IMG/VR virus record: IMGVR_UViG_3300025264_000007
Span: 16,616-80,615 of that record
Direction: 5' to 3' (one strand)
Length of the DNA: 64,000 nucleotides
Source: a virus
The position numbers and the translations under genes are program-made. The notes under the pieces were generated by a model, which was given only the letters and a program-made list of their open reading frames with translations, searched no databases and was not told where the DNA came from. Shown here piece by piece: positions 24,648 through 33,826 of the stretch. Numbering within the stretch: the first letter of the stretch is position 1; every line of letters starts with the position of its first letter.

Positions 24648-26318
24648 CTACCACGGTTCGCCCGTTGGCTTAATAGAGCTAAATACCCGAGAAGCGTACT
24701 TCATTCTAATTTTGGCTAGCTTGGTTCCTTCGCTATCAGAAATTCCTATTGCATCTCTTCCTACCGGGGAAAATGTGAACCCTTGAGTCTCATTGTTGAT
24801 ATCTTGTGCTTTTTTCGTGGCTTTGCTAATGGTGGCGCTGTAGGGCGTCTTCTTTCCGCGCCCGGTCACTTGAATCCACGGAGGAGTTAAAGCGTCGCCT
24901 TCTTGCCTCACCCAAAAATACAAAAAGTGCTCTTTAAAGTCATCAAGAGCCATGTTGGTGTAAGTGTCGAGCACTTGATCTCGCGCATACTCCAACAACT
25001 GTCCCCCTGCCGTCTTTAGGTTCTTCAATAAAATGGGAGCCAGGTTCCCCATCCCCGTGGCTGAGAAAGGTGATATACCCTTGAGAGAGGGGTCATACCC
25101 TTCGTCGTTGGGGTCATCGATTGGGTTAATAGTTTTTTCGAGACGCTTTACAAAAAGTTTAAGGGCCTGCGCGCTCAGAGACCGGTATTCACCCGTTCCC
25201 TTTCCCTTTTTTTGGATTTCCTTTCCTAGCATCATCGAAAGAGCTTCAGCATATTTGCCAGGGTGCTTGGCTAGGTGGGCATTCACAGTGTTTAAAACTG
25301 CCGTTCTGAGTTCCTCGCGCTTCTTTTCAATAGCGTAATATGATTTTTGTCCGGGAATTCCTAAGATTGTTTGTTTTAAATCCAGCCGAATCCCCGCTTT
25401 CATCTGTTTTGTGGTGATCCCCCCAACAGGATCCAAAAGACTGCCGATGCCCCGGTTCGCCCAGGCGATATCAGCCTTCTTTTGTTTAGTAGATTTGGCC
25501 GAAATTCCAAGAAAGTAGCCACCCCCAGCTAACTTACTTGGCTTCTTGTATTGAACGACGACGTCGGAAGGGTTCAACCGTTGGTCAACGGTTTTGCCGG
25601 GTTCCGGTGTGGGGCTGTCAGCCCCATAGATAAACTCGCCGAGGGAGCCTTTGCGTGCGGTCCATGCCACTCGGGCGACGTTGTTCGTGTACCCCCCCTG
25701 GTTCAACAGGTCATACATCGCCTGAGCCCTTCCCTTCTGGGCGTCGAGGCGTTTCTCATAATTCTTGGGGAACATCGCCTCAAGCTCATCTTCTCTTTGG
25801 GTGAGTGTCGCCTTGGCATCTCCGCCATGGGAGAAAATATTATCATAAGTGGAGCCATTAAGAAGATACGCTAAGTGGATCTCATTAATGTCACCCTCTA
25901 AGGTTTGTTCTGCTGCTTCCGCGAGCAACTCTTCCACCACCACATCAACGAACTCATGTAGATTATTCAGACCTTCCCCGATTTTAATCGTGAGGGGAAG
26001 TTTAGCCTTCTCTTGAACGATCGCCGTCATCAACGCTGGAGAATGGTAGCGCAACTCTTCATCTACGTCAGGGCATCCGCAACTCTCAACCGCCCCCTTA
26101 ACGTAGTCATCGACGCTGGCGGCACAGCCGCCATCTAAAAATAAATTCTGGCTAAAGATTTCTTGCTGATGATCCGTAAGCGTATCCCAATTGGGATATT
26201 GCATCCCGTTCATTTTAAGCCGACGATCTAGCTCTCTCACCTTGTCGCTGAATTCATTATGAACCGCTGGGTGACTCCCTATGTTAGCTACGTTTTCTGG
26301 CTTAAAGTTGGCATACAT
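24648..26318 (-). CDS. Large protein of unknown function, possible nuclease-like core
   Basis: 556 residues. 'SDVVVQYKKP' and 'GGGYFLGISAKSTKQKKADI' in the middle resemble the D...xAK layout of PD-(D/E)xK folds, though Glu is replaced by Ser. N-terminal part 'HNEFSDKVRELDRRL'. The C-terminus is basic. It is coupled to an EF-hand-like gene upstream (TAATG-type contact at 26318). I recall similar long proteins in T4-like marine phages without a known role; could be an internal or injected protein. Confidence 0.5.
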   Translation of the reverse strand: MYANFKPENVANIGSHPAVHNEFSDKVRELDRRLKMNGMQYPNWDTLTDHQQEIFSQNLFLDGGCAASVDDYVKGAVESCGCPDVDEELRYHSPALMTAIVQEKAKLPLTIKIGEGLNNLHEFVDVVVEELLAEAAEQTLEGDINEIHLAYLLNGSTYDNIFSHGGDAKATLTQREDELEAMFPKNYEKRLDAQKGRAQAMYDLLNQGGYTNNVARVAWTARKGSLGEFIYGADSPTPEPGKTVDQRLNPSDVVVQYKKPSKLAGGGYFLGISAKSTKQKKADIAWANRGIGSLLDPVGGITTKQMKAGIRLDLKQTILGIPGQKSYYAIEKKREELRTAVLNTVNAHLAKHPGKYAEALSMMLGKEIQKKGKGTGEYRSLSAQALKLFVKRLEKTINPIDDPNDEGYDPSLKGISPFSATGMGNLAPILLKNLKTAGGQLLEYARDQVLDTYTNMALDDFKEHFLYFWVRQEGDALTPPWIQVTGRGKKTPYSATISKATKKAQDINNETQGFTFSPVGRDAIGISDSEGTKLAKIRMKYASRVFSSIKPTGEPW

Positions 26319-26809
26319 TACAGATTGTTAATTTCGCTTTGGATCATGGTGCGCAGGGAGTGGATGGACTCTGTCTTTGCTTTCTTTTCTTTCTCTGCTT
26401 TTTCCATCGACTCGTCCTCGTCACCATCCTTGTCCAAGTCAAGGAAGTCGGGCTTCTTGGCTTCGGTGCGTTGTCCCGGTGACAACTCGTCAGCGCGGCT
26501 TTTGATTCGGCGCATCAAGTCATTGACTAACTCATATATCTCGTGCTCCTCTGTTCCGTCAAGGTAAGGAATAAAATCATCGCGAAGAGAATACATCATG
26601 CCTTGCAGTTGATGAAGGGCAACTCTGTCTCCCCCCATGCGTCCCACGGTCAGATGCTTGGGAATAGCTTTTCCTTCTTCTGACCAGCGATTAATGTTTT
26701 GCATGAGGGCATTAGGTGGAGCGGCGGGGCGCACCTCTTCATGAAGAGATTGGTATTCCTCTTTGATGATTTGTGCTAACCGTGCTTTGGTAATTTTATA
26801 TTGGGACAT
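26318..26809 (-). CDS. EF-hand-like protein with (I/L)xE N-terminal signal
   Basis: 163 residues. N-terminus 'ITKARLAQIIKEEYQSLHEE' has the short amphipathic helix with (I/L)xE seen in proteins packaged into T4-like heads. The phrase 'KPDFLDLDKDGDEDESMEKA' holds an EF-hand-like DxDxDG loop, common in marine phage scaffold or core proteins. Highly charged C-terminus. Likely a capsid-associated or internal protein. Confidence 0.5.
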   Translation of the reverse strand: MSQYKITKARLAQIIKEEYQSLHEEVRPAAPPNALMQNINRWSEEGKAIPKHLTVGRMGGDRVALHQLQGMMYSLRDDFIPYLDGTEEHEIYELVNDLMRRIKSRADELSPGQRTEAKKPDFLDLDKDGDEDESMEKAEKEKKAKTESIHSLRTMIQSEINNL

Positions 26810-26849
26810 TATTTATTTTCTCCTTGTGAGATGACCTATCTATAAATAG

Positions 26850-27563
26850 TCACTTATCTAGGTGATTTCTCAATTCTTCTTCAGTTAATAGTGTATACGA
26901 AAATGAGTTGCCGTATAGATCCGCCGACTGCTTACAAAGGCTGACGAACTCATCATAATCTTTCACCCGTTTAAACACTTGGCAACCCGCACTCCACTTG
27001 TTGACAATATACGATTCTGTGTAAGGATTGCTCCGATGGATATTGATCCCAAAGAAGCCCTGGTTAACGTGACACTCCATGCGCTGATAATCAATCACGT
27101 CATCTTTGTTGTTGTCGCGCCACACTCCCACCTTTTGGCGCTGAACTAGGGCTTCATATCTTCCCTGGTGTTTTCCAAGTTGCCAGCCTCCTCGGTATTG
27201 GTTGGGAACCAAGACAGCCGTTCCCTGGGGATTCATGGGGTTTTCTAGCCAATACTTGCCCGGATCAGTCGTGATGGAGTATCTTTTCTGAATCATCAAC
27301 TCTTCTTCTCGGTAGAGCACCAGCATAAAATCATCAAACTCGTTGGTGCCTTGGTTGTCGCGGCGCACCCCTATTAAATTTAAGTTTAGTTTTTTGTTTG
27401 CCCCGTCGAAAAAGACGTAGCCTTTCGCTTTCATCAGCGACATAATATTTGGGGAAGTTAGGAGTTCTTCTAGTGACTTAGGTGGGCTCTTCGGGGCCCG
27501 TGGGTTTTGCGGCTTTCGCAGCAAGTTCATTAGAAGATTTAATAATTGAGTTAACAAGTTCAT
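26850..27563 (-). CDS. L,D-transpeptidase-like cell-wall protein
   Basis: 237 residues. The C-terminal half has 'GFFGINIHRSNPYTES' and 'WSAGCQVF', the His...Ser-x-Gly-Cys layout of YkuD-type L,D-transpeptidases. 'DVIDYQRMECH' precedes it. The family links or cuts peptidoglycan stem peptides; in phages it is likely a wall-degrading enzyme for entry or lysis. The first 30 residues are leucine-rich and overlap the upstream gene by 86 nt, so a later start (27530 or 27443) is possible. Confidence 0.65.
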   Translation of the reverse strand: MNLLTQLLNLLMNLLRKPQNPRAPKSPPKSLEELLTSPNIMSLMKAKGYVFFDGANKKLNLNLIGVRRDNQGTNEFDDFMLVLYREEELMIQKRYSITTDPGKYWLENPMNPQGTAVLVPNQYRGGWQLGKHQGRYEALVQRQKVGVWRDNNKDDVIDYQRMECHVNQGFFGINIHRSNPYTESYIVNKWSAGCQVFKRVKDYDEFVSLCKQSADLYGNSFSYTLLTEEELRNHLDK

Positions 27564-27837
27564 TCATTTCCGTGTCGGGTTTCATCTTATAGAGCAACTC
27601 GCTGCCGTCTTCCTTGAATTCTAATTCTGCGGTTCCTAGTTTGTAATACATTAACATCGTTAAATAGGCTGGCAGGTTAAAATCGGGGTCATCTTGGACT
27701 TGGCGGTGTATCCATCTCATTACCCGAGCGGCAAAGAAAGCTTTCTCGGCGTGGATCACATTGTCGTCGCCTTCCTTAATATAACCTTCTTCCTCTAAAA
27801 GTTTAATGACATTAAATGTCAACTTTTCCTCGCTCAT
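27478..27837 (-). CDS. Helical protein of unknown function
   Basis: 119 residues from 'MSEEKLTFNVIKLLEEEGYI'; an ATG at 27879 would add 14 residues and overlap the kinase gene more. Helical with 'VMRWIHRQVQDDPDFNLPAY'. Pro/Glu tail. No family recognised. Confidence 0.45.
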   Translation of the reverse strand: MSEEKLTFNVIKLLEEEGYIKEGDDNVIHAEKAFFAARVMRWIHRQVQDDPDFNLPAYLTMLMYYKLGTAELEFKEDGSELLYKMKPDTEMNELVNSIIKSSNELAAKAAKPTGPEEPT

Positions 27838-28741
27838 CTCGCATCTTCTGAATGCGGTCGGCGGCTTGCTGGCTTCCACGGAAACCTTCGGGTCCGCCGG
27901 GCTCTAAGGTCGTGACGCCTCGGATCTCCAATTCGTCTTCAATCCACGCTTGTCCGATGGGGTTGCCCACCGGGGCTGTGACAAACCCCATGGCGGCATC
28001 AACAATCGCATCTTCGGGAGGGCCAAACTCTGTGTTGTCCACGACAACAAAGTTGTCCCCGAAGAGTTCAGCGTAGGCATCTTTATTATCTTGTACGTCT
28101 TGCCACATCTGCCGCACCCCATCTTCGGGGAGTTTGCGGGATCGGGCTGCGTTTCTTTCTAGGGCTACTTCCATAGTAGTATCCACGAACAACATCAGCG
28201 TGTCATACCCCAGCGATTCCATCGCTTCTTTTTGTCCCAGTGTTTTCTTGTAGCGGCGGCCTGTTCCGTCAACGAGCAACCCAAGTCTTCCACTTGTGTA
28301 AAATGCTTTAAGTGCATTGAGTTGGTCTTTGGCTACGTTACGAATAGAGTCGGGGCTTGCGCCCTGAATAGCATCCCAAACGGCTGGGTCTGTTTGTTCA
28401 ATGGTGGCAAGGTCGCTTGGGCTGATCCCGGCTTTGTTTAGACCCCTCTCAAATAATCTATCAGAATTAACATACTTGAGCCCAGTGTTCCCCAGGAACG
28501 AGGCGTTCTCAAAAGTGCTAGCACCTTTGGAGTTGCGCATCCCAAAAACCAAGTCAGCTACAAAAGATTTGCCGCTGCCGGGTCCGCCCGCTGTAAAGAC
28601 ACACTTAAGGATGCCTCGATCAAAGACGCCCTCCTCCAGAGTCTCGGGCTGCTCAAGCAGCCACTTAAGTTTTTCGGGCTGATACGAAGAAACGACCTCC
28701 TTGATCAAATCACGAAGGTCGTCTTCTTGGAAACGATTCAT
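27812..28741 (-). CDS. Zeta-toxin/AAA_33-type P-loop kinase
   Basis: 309 residues. 'CVFTAGGPGSGKSFVADLVF' holds Walker A (GGPGSGKS); 'LLVDGTGRRYKKT' and 'VDTTMEVALERNAAR' follow, as in the zeta-toxin and polynucleotide-kinase-like families, which phosphorylate small molecules or nucleic-acid ends. The N-terminus ('EDDLRDLIKEVVSSYQPEKL') carries an (I/L)xE helix like proteins packaged in T4-like heads, so the enzyme may be injected with the DNA (inference). GGGAG precedes the ATG. Confidence 0.7.
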   Translation of the reverse strand: MNRFQEDDLRDLIKEVVSSYQPEKLKWLLEQPETLEEGVFDRGILKCVFTAGGPGSGKSFVADLVFGMRNSKGASTFENASFLGNTGLKYVNSDRLFERGLNKAGISPSDLATIEQTDPAVWDAIQGASPDSIRNVAKDQLNALKAFYTSGRLGLLVDGTGRRYKKTLGQKEAMESLGYDTLMLFVDTTMEVALERNAARSRKLPEDGVRQMWQDVQDNKDAYAELFGDNFVVVDNTEFGPPEDAIVDAAMGFVTAPVGNPIGQAWIEDELEIRGVTTLEPGGPEGFRGSQQAADRIQKMRDERGKVDI

Positions 28742-28758
28742 TATTTTCTCCCGAAGGA

Positions 28759-29433
28759 TTACTTGCGTCGCAGGAGTCGTTCGACCACTCGTTTAAGAAC
28801 TGCTTCGGTGAGTTCCTCGTCATCAATGACCTCAAGATCGAGAGCCTCATCCTTGCGGTTGTTGACGAAGGCGTCGTCGCCCTTCTTCTCGCCACGACCC
28901 TTTCCGCTGGTCTTTTTCTTTGTTCCCTCGGCTCCGCGCTCTTCGGCTCCCTTGCGCATATCTTCGCCGGGCTTTTCCTTCTTGGCGGTGTAATCCTTGT
29001 CTTCCCCAATGTCGCGACGGTTGTAGGCGCGGCGGTTGCCAGCATCGTCTCCCATATCCATTTCTTCATCGGCAGCGTCATCAAGCTCATCCGACACATC
29101 CATGCCCATATCCATCTCGTCGTCAGCGGCTTCGTCAGCGGCTTCGTCACCGGCCTCGCCTTCGACTTCAATCTCGACTCCCGTTTCCGAGGAAATAGCA
29201 TCCACCACGGCGGCGACGATGCGTTCAACCGCTTCTTCTTCGCCCACGTCTGCGGCAGCTTCTTCGCCTGCTTCCATCTCGGCTTCGCCGGCTTCGACCT
29301 CGTCTTCCGCAGCCCCCATCTCGTCTTCCATGTCGTCTTGCTCGTCGAGCCAGTTCTCCGTGAGCGGTGCCATGTTGGCAAGCTTGCCCCAACGGCGCAA
29401 AACACGTTCGTTCAAAAGAGTCTTCTTGGTCAT
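28759..29433 (-). CDS. Acidic core/scaffold-like protein
   Basis: 224 residues from 'MTKKTLLNERVLRRWGKLAN' (AAGGAG upstream). The N-terminal pattern (LNExxxRRxxKLAN) recurs in T4-like marine phages in proteins linked to prohead cores. Residues 30-150 are Glu/Ala/Asp-rich repeats with Met-Asp runs; the end is basic ('VLKRVVERLLRRK'). Such charged, low-complexity proteins fit an internal scaffold or DNA-associated core role. Confidence 0.55.
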   Translation of the reverse strand: MTKKTLLNERVLRRWGKLANMAPLTENWLDEQDDMEDEMGAAEDEVEAGEAEMEAGEEAAADVGEEEAVERIVAAVVDAISSETGVEIEVEGEAGDEAADEAADDEMDMGMDVSDELDDAADEEMDMGDDAGNRRAYNRRDIGEDKDYTAKKEKPGEDMRKGAEERGAEGTKKKTSGKGRGEKKGDDAFVNNRKDEALDLEVIDDEELTEAVLKRVVERLLRRK

Positions 29434-29449
29434 TATAATAATCTCCTTA

Positions 29450-29471
29450 AATGATTGGGTCATCAATCATT
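29450..29471 (-). promoter_or_regulatory. Hairpin in leader of core-like gene
   Basis: An 8-bp perfect stem (AATGATTG/CAATCATT) with 6-nt loop ends 2 nt before the AAGGAG ribosome site. It could tune translation or stop upstream transcription. Confidence 0.4.
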
Positions 29472-29501
29472 ATTAAGTAGTTTGCCAATAGGGAAAAGCA
29501 C

Positions 29502-29834
29502 CTATTCTTCCTCAAAATCTTCAAAAACGCCGGCCCCCTTAAGTTTCTTAAAAGCCGCATGTTCGATCTGGCTAATCCTAGGAAAGCTTACCCCCATGCG
29601 TTCCGCCACTTCTCGCAGGCTTAATCCGTTGTCATGCTTGCGCGCACAAACCACAGCACAATTCAAGTCTTCGCTGTGGTTCATCCAGTTCCTGCACGCT
29701 GTTGCGTCACACTCCACTCTCCATTTTTCATGCACCTCAAAACAGGTGGGGTCGGGGCTATACTGAGTTTCAAATTCTGTAGGGTCTTTGTCTTTTTCTT
29801 GTTGCTGAGTTTTAGGATCTTTACGATAAAACAT
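29502..29834 (-). CDS. Sigma-70 region-4-like DNA-binding protein
   Basis: 110 residues. The C-terminal 'LSLREVAERMGVSFPRISQI' plus 'EHAAFKKLKG' is a close match to sigma region 4 helix-turn-helix. The N-terminal half is acidic and has Cys/His ('CDATACRNWMNH', 'CAVVCARKHD') but no sigma region 2, so it is not a full sigma factor. It may steer host RNA polymerase to late genes, as T4 gp55/gp33-type proteins do (inference). A promoter-like site lies inside the upstream gene at 29912-29939. Confidence 0.65.
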   Translation of the reverse strand: MFYRKDPKTQQQEKDKDPTEFETQYSPDPTCFEVHEKWRVECDATACRNWMNHSEDLNCAVVCARKHDNGLSLREVAERMGVSFPRISQIEHAAFKKLKGAGVFEDFEEE

Positions 29835-30893
29835 TTATTTTCTCCGAGCGTTGTAGGTGTTGAGAATGTGGGCTCCACTCTCGTGAGTTCCGGCAGAAGT
29901 TTGCCTCGCCCATTCTACCTTATATCGGAGTTCTGTCAAGTTTCGTGCCCCCGAATAAGAGAGCCCACTTTTTATACCTCCTCTCAACTCTAAGAGAATA
30001 TCCCCCACATTTCCTTTGTAAGGAATATAAGAAGCCACTCCCTCGGGAGTGGATGACTTGTTGCGCCAGTCGAGTTGAGCATCTTTGGAAGCCATTCCCC
30101 GATATTCTTTTACGGGATAGCCGTCGGGATGGTAAGCCACTGCCCCAGGAGTTTCGGTGGTTCCCGCAAGCAGGGATCCACACATCACGAAGTCAGCGCC
30201 AGCGGCTAAGGCTTTGACGATATCTCCGGAGCTTTTGATTCCTCCGTCTGCGATGATCGCGACGTCTCGGTCAGTTCTCGCGCAATCAAAGATGGTCTGG
30301 AGACCTGGGACGCCATGCCCAGTAACCACACGAGTAGAACAGATGGAACCCCCACCAATATTACAACGTATAGAATCAGCACCCCAGTCGGCAAGATCAT
30401 TGACCCCCTCTAAGGTACATACGTTGCCCGCCATAATATGGATATGATTATCGTATTCTTCCCTCAAATTCTTGAGGGCTTCCTTCATCAAGATGTGATG
30501 ACCGTGGGCAACATCTACGCAGAGGGTGTCTACCCCAGCCGCCACCAGGGCTGCGGCTCGTCTCATGTAATCGTCGGTCACGCCGATGGCTGCTGCGACG
30601 TTGCCAGACCAGTCGGTCTGCTGAATAGCGTGTTGAGCCATCTTCGCCTGTTCTTCTACCGTATGGTACCTGTGAAGAATTGCCATACCTCCAGCGTTGT
30701 TCATGGCAATAGCCATAGCATCTTCGGATACGGTGTCCATCGGCGATGCGATGATGGGGAGTTCTAAAACTTTTCCTCTCCCCAGGTCGCTTGATATATC
30801 TACCTCGCTTCTGCTCTTGATATCGCTGTATTGCGGTACCATCAGCATATCGTCGTAGGTGACTGCTTCTTTAAATTTCATTGGATTGCCCAT
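29835..30893 (-). CDS. IMP dehydrogenase / GMP reductase family enzyme (no CBS domain)
   Basis: 352 residues of a TIM-barrel: 'DDMLMVPQYSDIKSR' start, 'NNAGGMAILHRYHTVEEQAK', catalytic Cys185 in 'GGSICSTRVVTGHGVP', 'IIADGGIKSSGD', flap 'YRGMASKDA' and 'GGIKSGLSYSGARNLTEL'. The two CBS domains of bacterial IMPDH are missing, so it is a CBS-less IMPDH or a GMP reductase; sequence alone does not decide. Either would shift purine pools toward or from GTP for DNA synthesis. AAGGAA upstream supports the first ATG. Confidence 0.88.
   Translation of the reverse strand: MGNPMKFKEAVTYDDMLMVPQYSDIKSRSEVDISSDLGRGKVLELPIIASPMDTVSEDAMAIAMNNAGGMAILHRYHTVEEQAKMAQHAIQQTDWSGNVAAAIGVTDDYMRRAAALVAAGVDTLCVDVAHGHHILMKEALKNLREEYDNHIHIMAGNVCTLEGVNDLADWGADSIRCNIGGGSICSTRVVTGHGVPGLQTIFDCARTDRDVAIIADGGIKSSGDIVKALAAGADFVMCGSLLAGTTETPGAVAYHPDGYPVKEYRGMASKDAQLDWRNKSSTPEGVASYIPYKGNVGDILLELRGGIKSGLSYSGARNLTELRYKVEWARQTSAGTHESGAHILNTYNARRK
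29912..29939 (-). promoter_or_regulatory. Promoter-like site inside IMPDH-like gene
   Basis: Minus-strand AACTTGACA, 16 nt, TAGAAT, in the last 35 codons of the IMPDH-like gene and 78 nt upstream of the sigma-like gene. The same layout occurs inside recA at 50949-50976. Confidence 0.5.
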
Positions 30894-31152
30894 CTGCCAA
30901 TTCCTTGGCTTGTTGTTGGCAGTCAGGGCAAAATAACCTGACTAATTTTTCTTGGTTTCTTACTGATACGCGCCAACTCATGTGAGCTTCACGCGTCTTG
31001 GGAAAATCTTTATTGCAACCCGAGCACTGCTCAGGCAGTTGACTGAAGAGGGTTAGCTGTGACTTCATGCGGATGGCAGCGTCTTGAGCTTTCCTCTTCT
31101 CTTTCTTTTTCTTGTTGGCTCGCTTGAGCTTCTTTTTATGTTTTTTATCCAT
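30871..31152 (-). CDS. Basic zinc-knuckle protein
   Basis: 93 residues from 'MDKKHKKKLKRANKKKKEKR', start chosen at 31152 because GAGGTGGTC precedes it and the upstream gene ends in the same 8 bases. Two CxxC pairs ('CSGC' and 'CPDC', with His in 'EAHMSWR' between) form a likely zinc site. Strong positive charge fits nucleic-acid or ribosome binding. Confidence 0.55.
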   Translation of the reverse strand: MDKKHKKKLKRANKKKKEKRKAQDAAIRMKSQLTLFSQLPEQCSGCNKDFPKTREAHMSWRVSVRNQEKLVRLFCPDCQQQAKELADGQSNEI

Positions 31153-31663
31153 TGACCACCTCAAAGGGTTCGGTGCGATACTCTGCCAGCCAGTTCGGAA
31201 CCTTGTCGGCTGGGTACCGTAAGCGCGGCTTGGATGCGTAGAACTTGCGGTAAGATACAACCGGGTTGGCTGACCTGAATTTCTCAGGCATCGCAAGTCG
31301 TAGGGGCGTGGGGCGCTGAGTGGGGAATCGCTCCCCATCAAACAAGATGACAATGCGATGAAGAACTTCGGAGCACTTGTGAGTCTTGTTGAACCGGCGA
31401 CCATACTCCGCGATCATAGCGTCGCAGTGAACGACCAGCGACATAAAATTTGCGGCGGACTCCGCTGCCCACATACATGATGGGTGCTTGGGGTTGAACG
31501 AGCGATAAGGAGCGTCAAGCCCCTGCTCGTTGAGAACTGTAGATAAAATCTGACACGATTCTAAAATCATTTTAACCACGCGGAGGTTGTCTTGTGACTC
31601 CGCTGACTTGATCCAGTCAATCTCGCCGGTATCGGCGTTGCCCTCAATAGCAAAGATGTTCAT
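31145..31663 (-). CDS. Phage protein related to pyrimidine-dimer glycosylase-like family
   Basis: 172 residues from 'MNIFAIEGNADTGEIDWIKS' (GGAG upstream). 'RVVKMILESCQILST', 'NPKHPSCMWAAESAANFMSL', 'KTHKCSEVLHRI' and 'AMPEKFRSANPVVSYRKFY' match the order of a widespread phage family related in name to pyrimidine-dimer DNA glycosylases. Catalysis is not proven for this branch. Promoter at 31682-31709. Confidence 0.6.
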   Translation of the reverse strand: MNIFAIEGNADTGEIDWIKSAESQDNLRVVKMILESCQILSTVLNEQGLDAPYRSFNPKHPSCMWAAESAANFMSLVVHCDAMIAEYGRRFNKTHKCSEVLHRIVILFDGERFPTQRPTPLRLAMPEKFRSANPVVSYRKFYASKPRLRYPADKVPNWLAEYRTEPFEVVNG

Positions 31664-31681
31664 AAGTTCTCCATAGATACG

Positions 31682-31709
31682 ACTATAGCACTTATCCTGC
31701 AAAGGTCAA
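31682..31709 (-). promoter_or_regulatory. Sigma70-type promoter
   Basis: Minus-strand ACTTGACC, 16 nt, TATAGT; overlaps the FtsH stop codon, 19 nt before the next start. Confidence 0.7.
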
Positions 31710-33535
31710 GTAATTTCTTCGGGCTCGTCGAAATAGTTGTCGAGAATTGAAAACATTCCCTCTAGCTCTGATGCCATCACCGTATCTTGCTCCAGAAGCA
31801 TATTAGACAACACTACCAGATGCTCGCGCTTGGCCGCCAGCAGAATCTCTGCCTCGCGCAGCGCATCGGCGATGATCTCCCTCACCGAGCGATCAAACTG
31901 ATCTTTAGTTAGTTCCGAAGAGTCGCTGGAGCGGGGAGCATAGCCTTCGGTCTTTCCAAAATAAACGGGGCCAAGAGCCCCCATCCCATAATCTTTGACC
32001 ATTTTTTCTGCCACTTGTTTGGCACGCATCAAATCATTGGAAACGCCTGTGCTGGTGCCTTCCTCTCCATAAAACATTTTTTCTGCCACATAGCCACCCA
32101 GCAAAACCTTAATGGAGGCTATATTTTCTTTCTTGTTCCATGAATATTTATCATCTTCAGGCAATTGCATAGTGAGACCGAGCGCCTGACCGTGAGGAAT
32201 GATCGTGACCTTATGCAAAGGATCCGCATCTGCTAGGTAATACGCCAAGAGAGCGTGGCCTGCCTCGTGAATCGCCGTCGCACGGCGCGCTCGATCGGTC
32301 ATCTTCATAGACTTGCGCGGCTTCCCTATTATTAGTTTATCGCGCGCCTGCTCAAGGTGGCCTCGATCGACAGACGCGCTCCCCTCCATCGTAGCGCGGA
32401 TCGCTGCTTCGTTCACCAGATTAGAAAGATCTGCTCCCGAAAAACCAGTGGTCATCCTCGCTATCTCATTTAAATCTACGGCAGTATCAAGGGGCACTCC
32501 CTTACAGTGTATATCTAAAATTTGCTTACGCCCATGAGCGTCAGGGAGAGGTATATGCACCTTTCGGTCAAAACGACCGGGGCGCAACAGAGCCTTATCC
32601 AGAACCTCTGCGCGGTTAGTCGCCGCCAATACAATAATGCCACTATGCTCCGAAAACCCGTCCATTTCTACCAGTAGCTGATTCAATGTCTGCTCGCGCT
32701 CGTCATGACCACCGCCGGAACCGGAGCCTCTTTTTCTTCCCACAGCGTCTATTTCGTCAATAAAAATAATACATGGAGCAAGACTTTTGGCTTGATCAAA
32801 CAGGGCGCGAACTCGGGCTGCACCAACTCCCACAAACATTTCCACAAAATCGGATCCTGAAATAAGCAAGAAAGGGACGTTGGCTTCGCCAGCCACCGCC
32901 TTAGCCAGAAGGGTCTTGCCGGTTCCCGGCGCGCCCACCAACAAAGCTCCCTTTGGGAGTTTGCTGCCCATGCGGGTAAAGCGAGAGGGGTGCTTTAAAA
33001 AATACACCACCTCCTCAAGTTCTGCTTTGGCCTCCTCGCATCCGGCAACGTCAACAAAGCGAGTATGGTTAGCTTCAGGTAGAGAAAGACGCGCCTTGGT
33101 TTTAGCAAATCCGTCAACCTTCCCCGCGGAGGCAGATAAATTTTTGATCAAAAGATACAAAAAATAAAACAGGATCAGGAACGGCAACCACGACAGCAGG
33201 AGGGTCACCCACAGTGAGGGCGCTTCCGCCTCTAAAAATCTTACCTCTAAGTTCTTTTTGGTCGCCAGCTTATTAACGAAATCATCGGTAAGGGGCGCGG
33301 TAGTCACATATACCCGCTCCCCCAATTCCAGCCGCCAGTTATTTCCCTGCACCACAAAGCGACCGGGATTGTGCTCGTTGACATTATCAAGGAGCGAGAG
33401 AATTCTAGTATAACTCACCTCCTCTACAGACGGCTGGTGCCTTTTATCTGCCCAGGAGGCTAATGCTGAAATTAATAAAAAAGCGCCCAACCACATCGCT
33501 AGAACTCGTAGTTTTCGACTATAAAATATTCCCAT
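31706..33535 (-). CDS. ftsH: FtsH-type membrane AAA+ zinc protease
   Basis: 609 residues, full bacterial length. Two transmembrane segments (about 10-28 and 108-130) flank a periplasmic domain. AAA+ domain: Walker A 'GAPGTGKT' (201-208), pore motif 'MFVGVG' (233-238), Walker B 'IIFIDE' (256-261), Arg fingers 'RPGRFDR'. Zinc protease 'HEAGH' (423-427) with a likely Asp ligand in 'SNDLMRAKQ'. FtsH degrades membrane and short-lived proteins; an intact phage copy could clear host factors such as membrane defence proteins or phage regulators (inference). Confidence 0.96.
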   Translation of the reverse strand: MGIFYSRKLRVLAMWLGAFLLISALASWADKRHQPSVEEVSYTRILSLLDNVNEHNPGRFVVQGNNWRLELGERVYVTTAPLTDDFVNKLATKKNLEVRFLEAEAPSLWVTLLLSWLPFLILFYFLYLLIKNLSASAGKVDGFAKTKARLSLPEANHTRFVDVAGCEEAKAELEEVVYFLKHPSRFTRMGSKLPKGALLVGAPGTGKTLLAKAVAGEANVPFLLISGSDFVEMFVGVGAARVRALFDQAKSLAPCIIFIDEIDAVGRKRGSGSGGGHDEREQTLNQLLVEMDGFSEHSGIIVLAATNRAEVLDKALLRPGRFDRKVHIPLPDAHGRKQILDIHCKGVPLDTAVDLNEIARMTTGFSGADLSNLVNEAAIRATMEGSASVDRGHLEQARDKLIIGKPRKSMKMTDRARRATAIHEAGHALLAYYLADADPLHKVTIIPHGQALGLTMQLPEDDKYSWNKKENIASIKVLLGGYVAEKMFYGEEGTSTGVSNDLMRAKQVAEKMVKDYGMGALGPVYFGKTEGYAPRSSDSSELTKDQFDRSVREIIADALREAEILLAAKREHLVVLSNMLLEQDTVMASELEGMFSILDNYFDEPEEIT

Positions 33536-33603
33536 CTATTGTGGTTCCCTCGCGCTCCTTTGTATAACTAGTTTTTGCGCAGGGATTTTTATGGTGCGGA
33601 AGG

Positions 33604-33783
33604 TTACTCTAATAGTTCAAGAGTGTTGAGGATCTTCATTTCTGATTCCGCGGTAGTCTCTGTTTCTTCCCAGTGGATAGTCCACCATTTGTCGTGGCGG
33701 CGAGTAAATGGTCCTAACAGCATTCCTACGAAACCGGTCGAAGGATCCTGCACCAAGGTACCTGATCTTAATTGTGTGCTCAT
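33604..33783 (-). CDS. GDLV-family SH3/KOW-like small protein (short)
   Basis: 59 residues from 'MSTQLRSGTLVQDPSTGFVG', start picked at 33783 for its GGAGG site. 'GFVGMLLGPF', 'KWWTIHWEE' and 'LNTLELLE' give a compact barrel, about the shortest family member here. Lies left of the main array, past a HAD gene. Confidence 0.55.
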   Translation of the reverse strand: MSTQLRSGTLVQDPSTGFVGMLLGPFTRRHDKWWTIHWEETETTAESEMKILNTLELLE

Positions 33784-33826
33784 CGAGCCTCCTAACTTCC
33801 CACTACTATGGGTGCTTGTTGTCTGG

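Noticed and set aside
28710-29405. 231-codon minus-strand frame rich in Arg, Lys and Thr
   Set aside because: Out-of-frame image of the acidic core-like gene, whose start has AAGGAG and a conserved N-terminal pattern.
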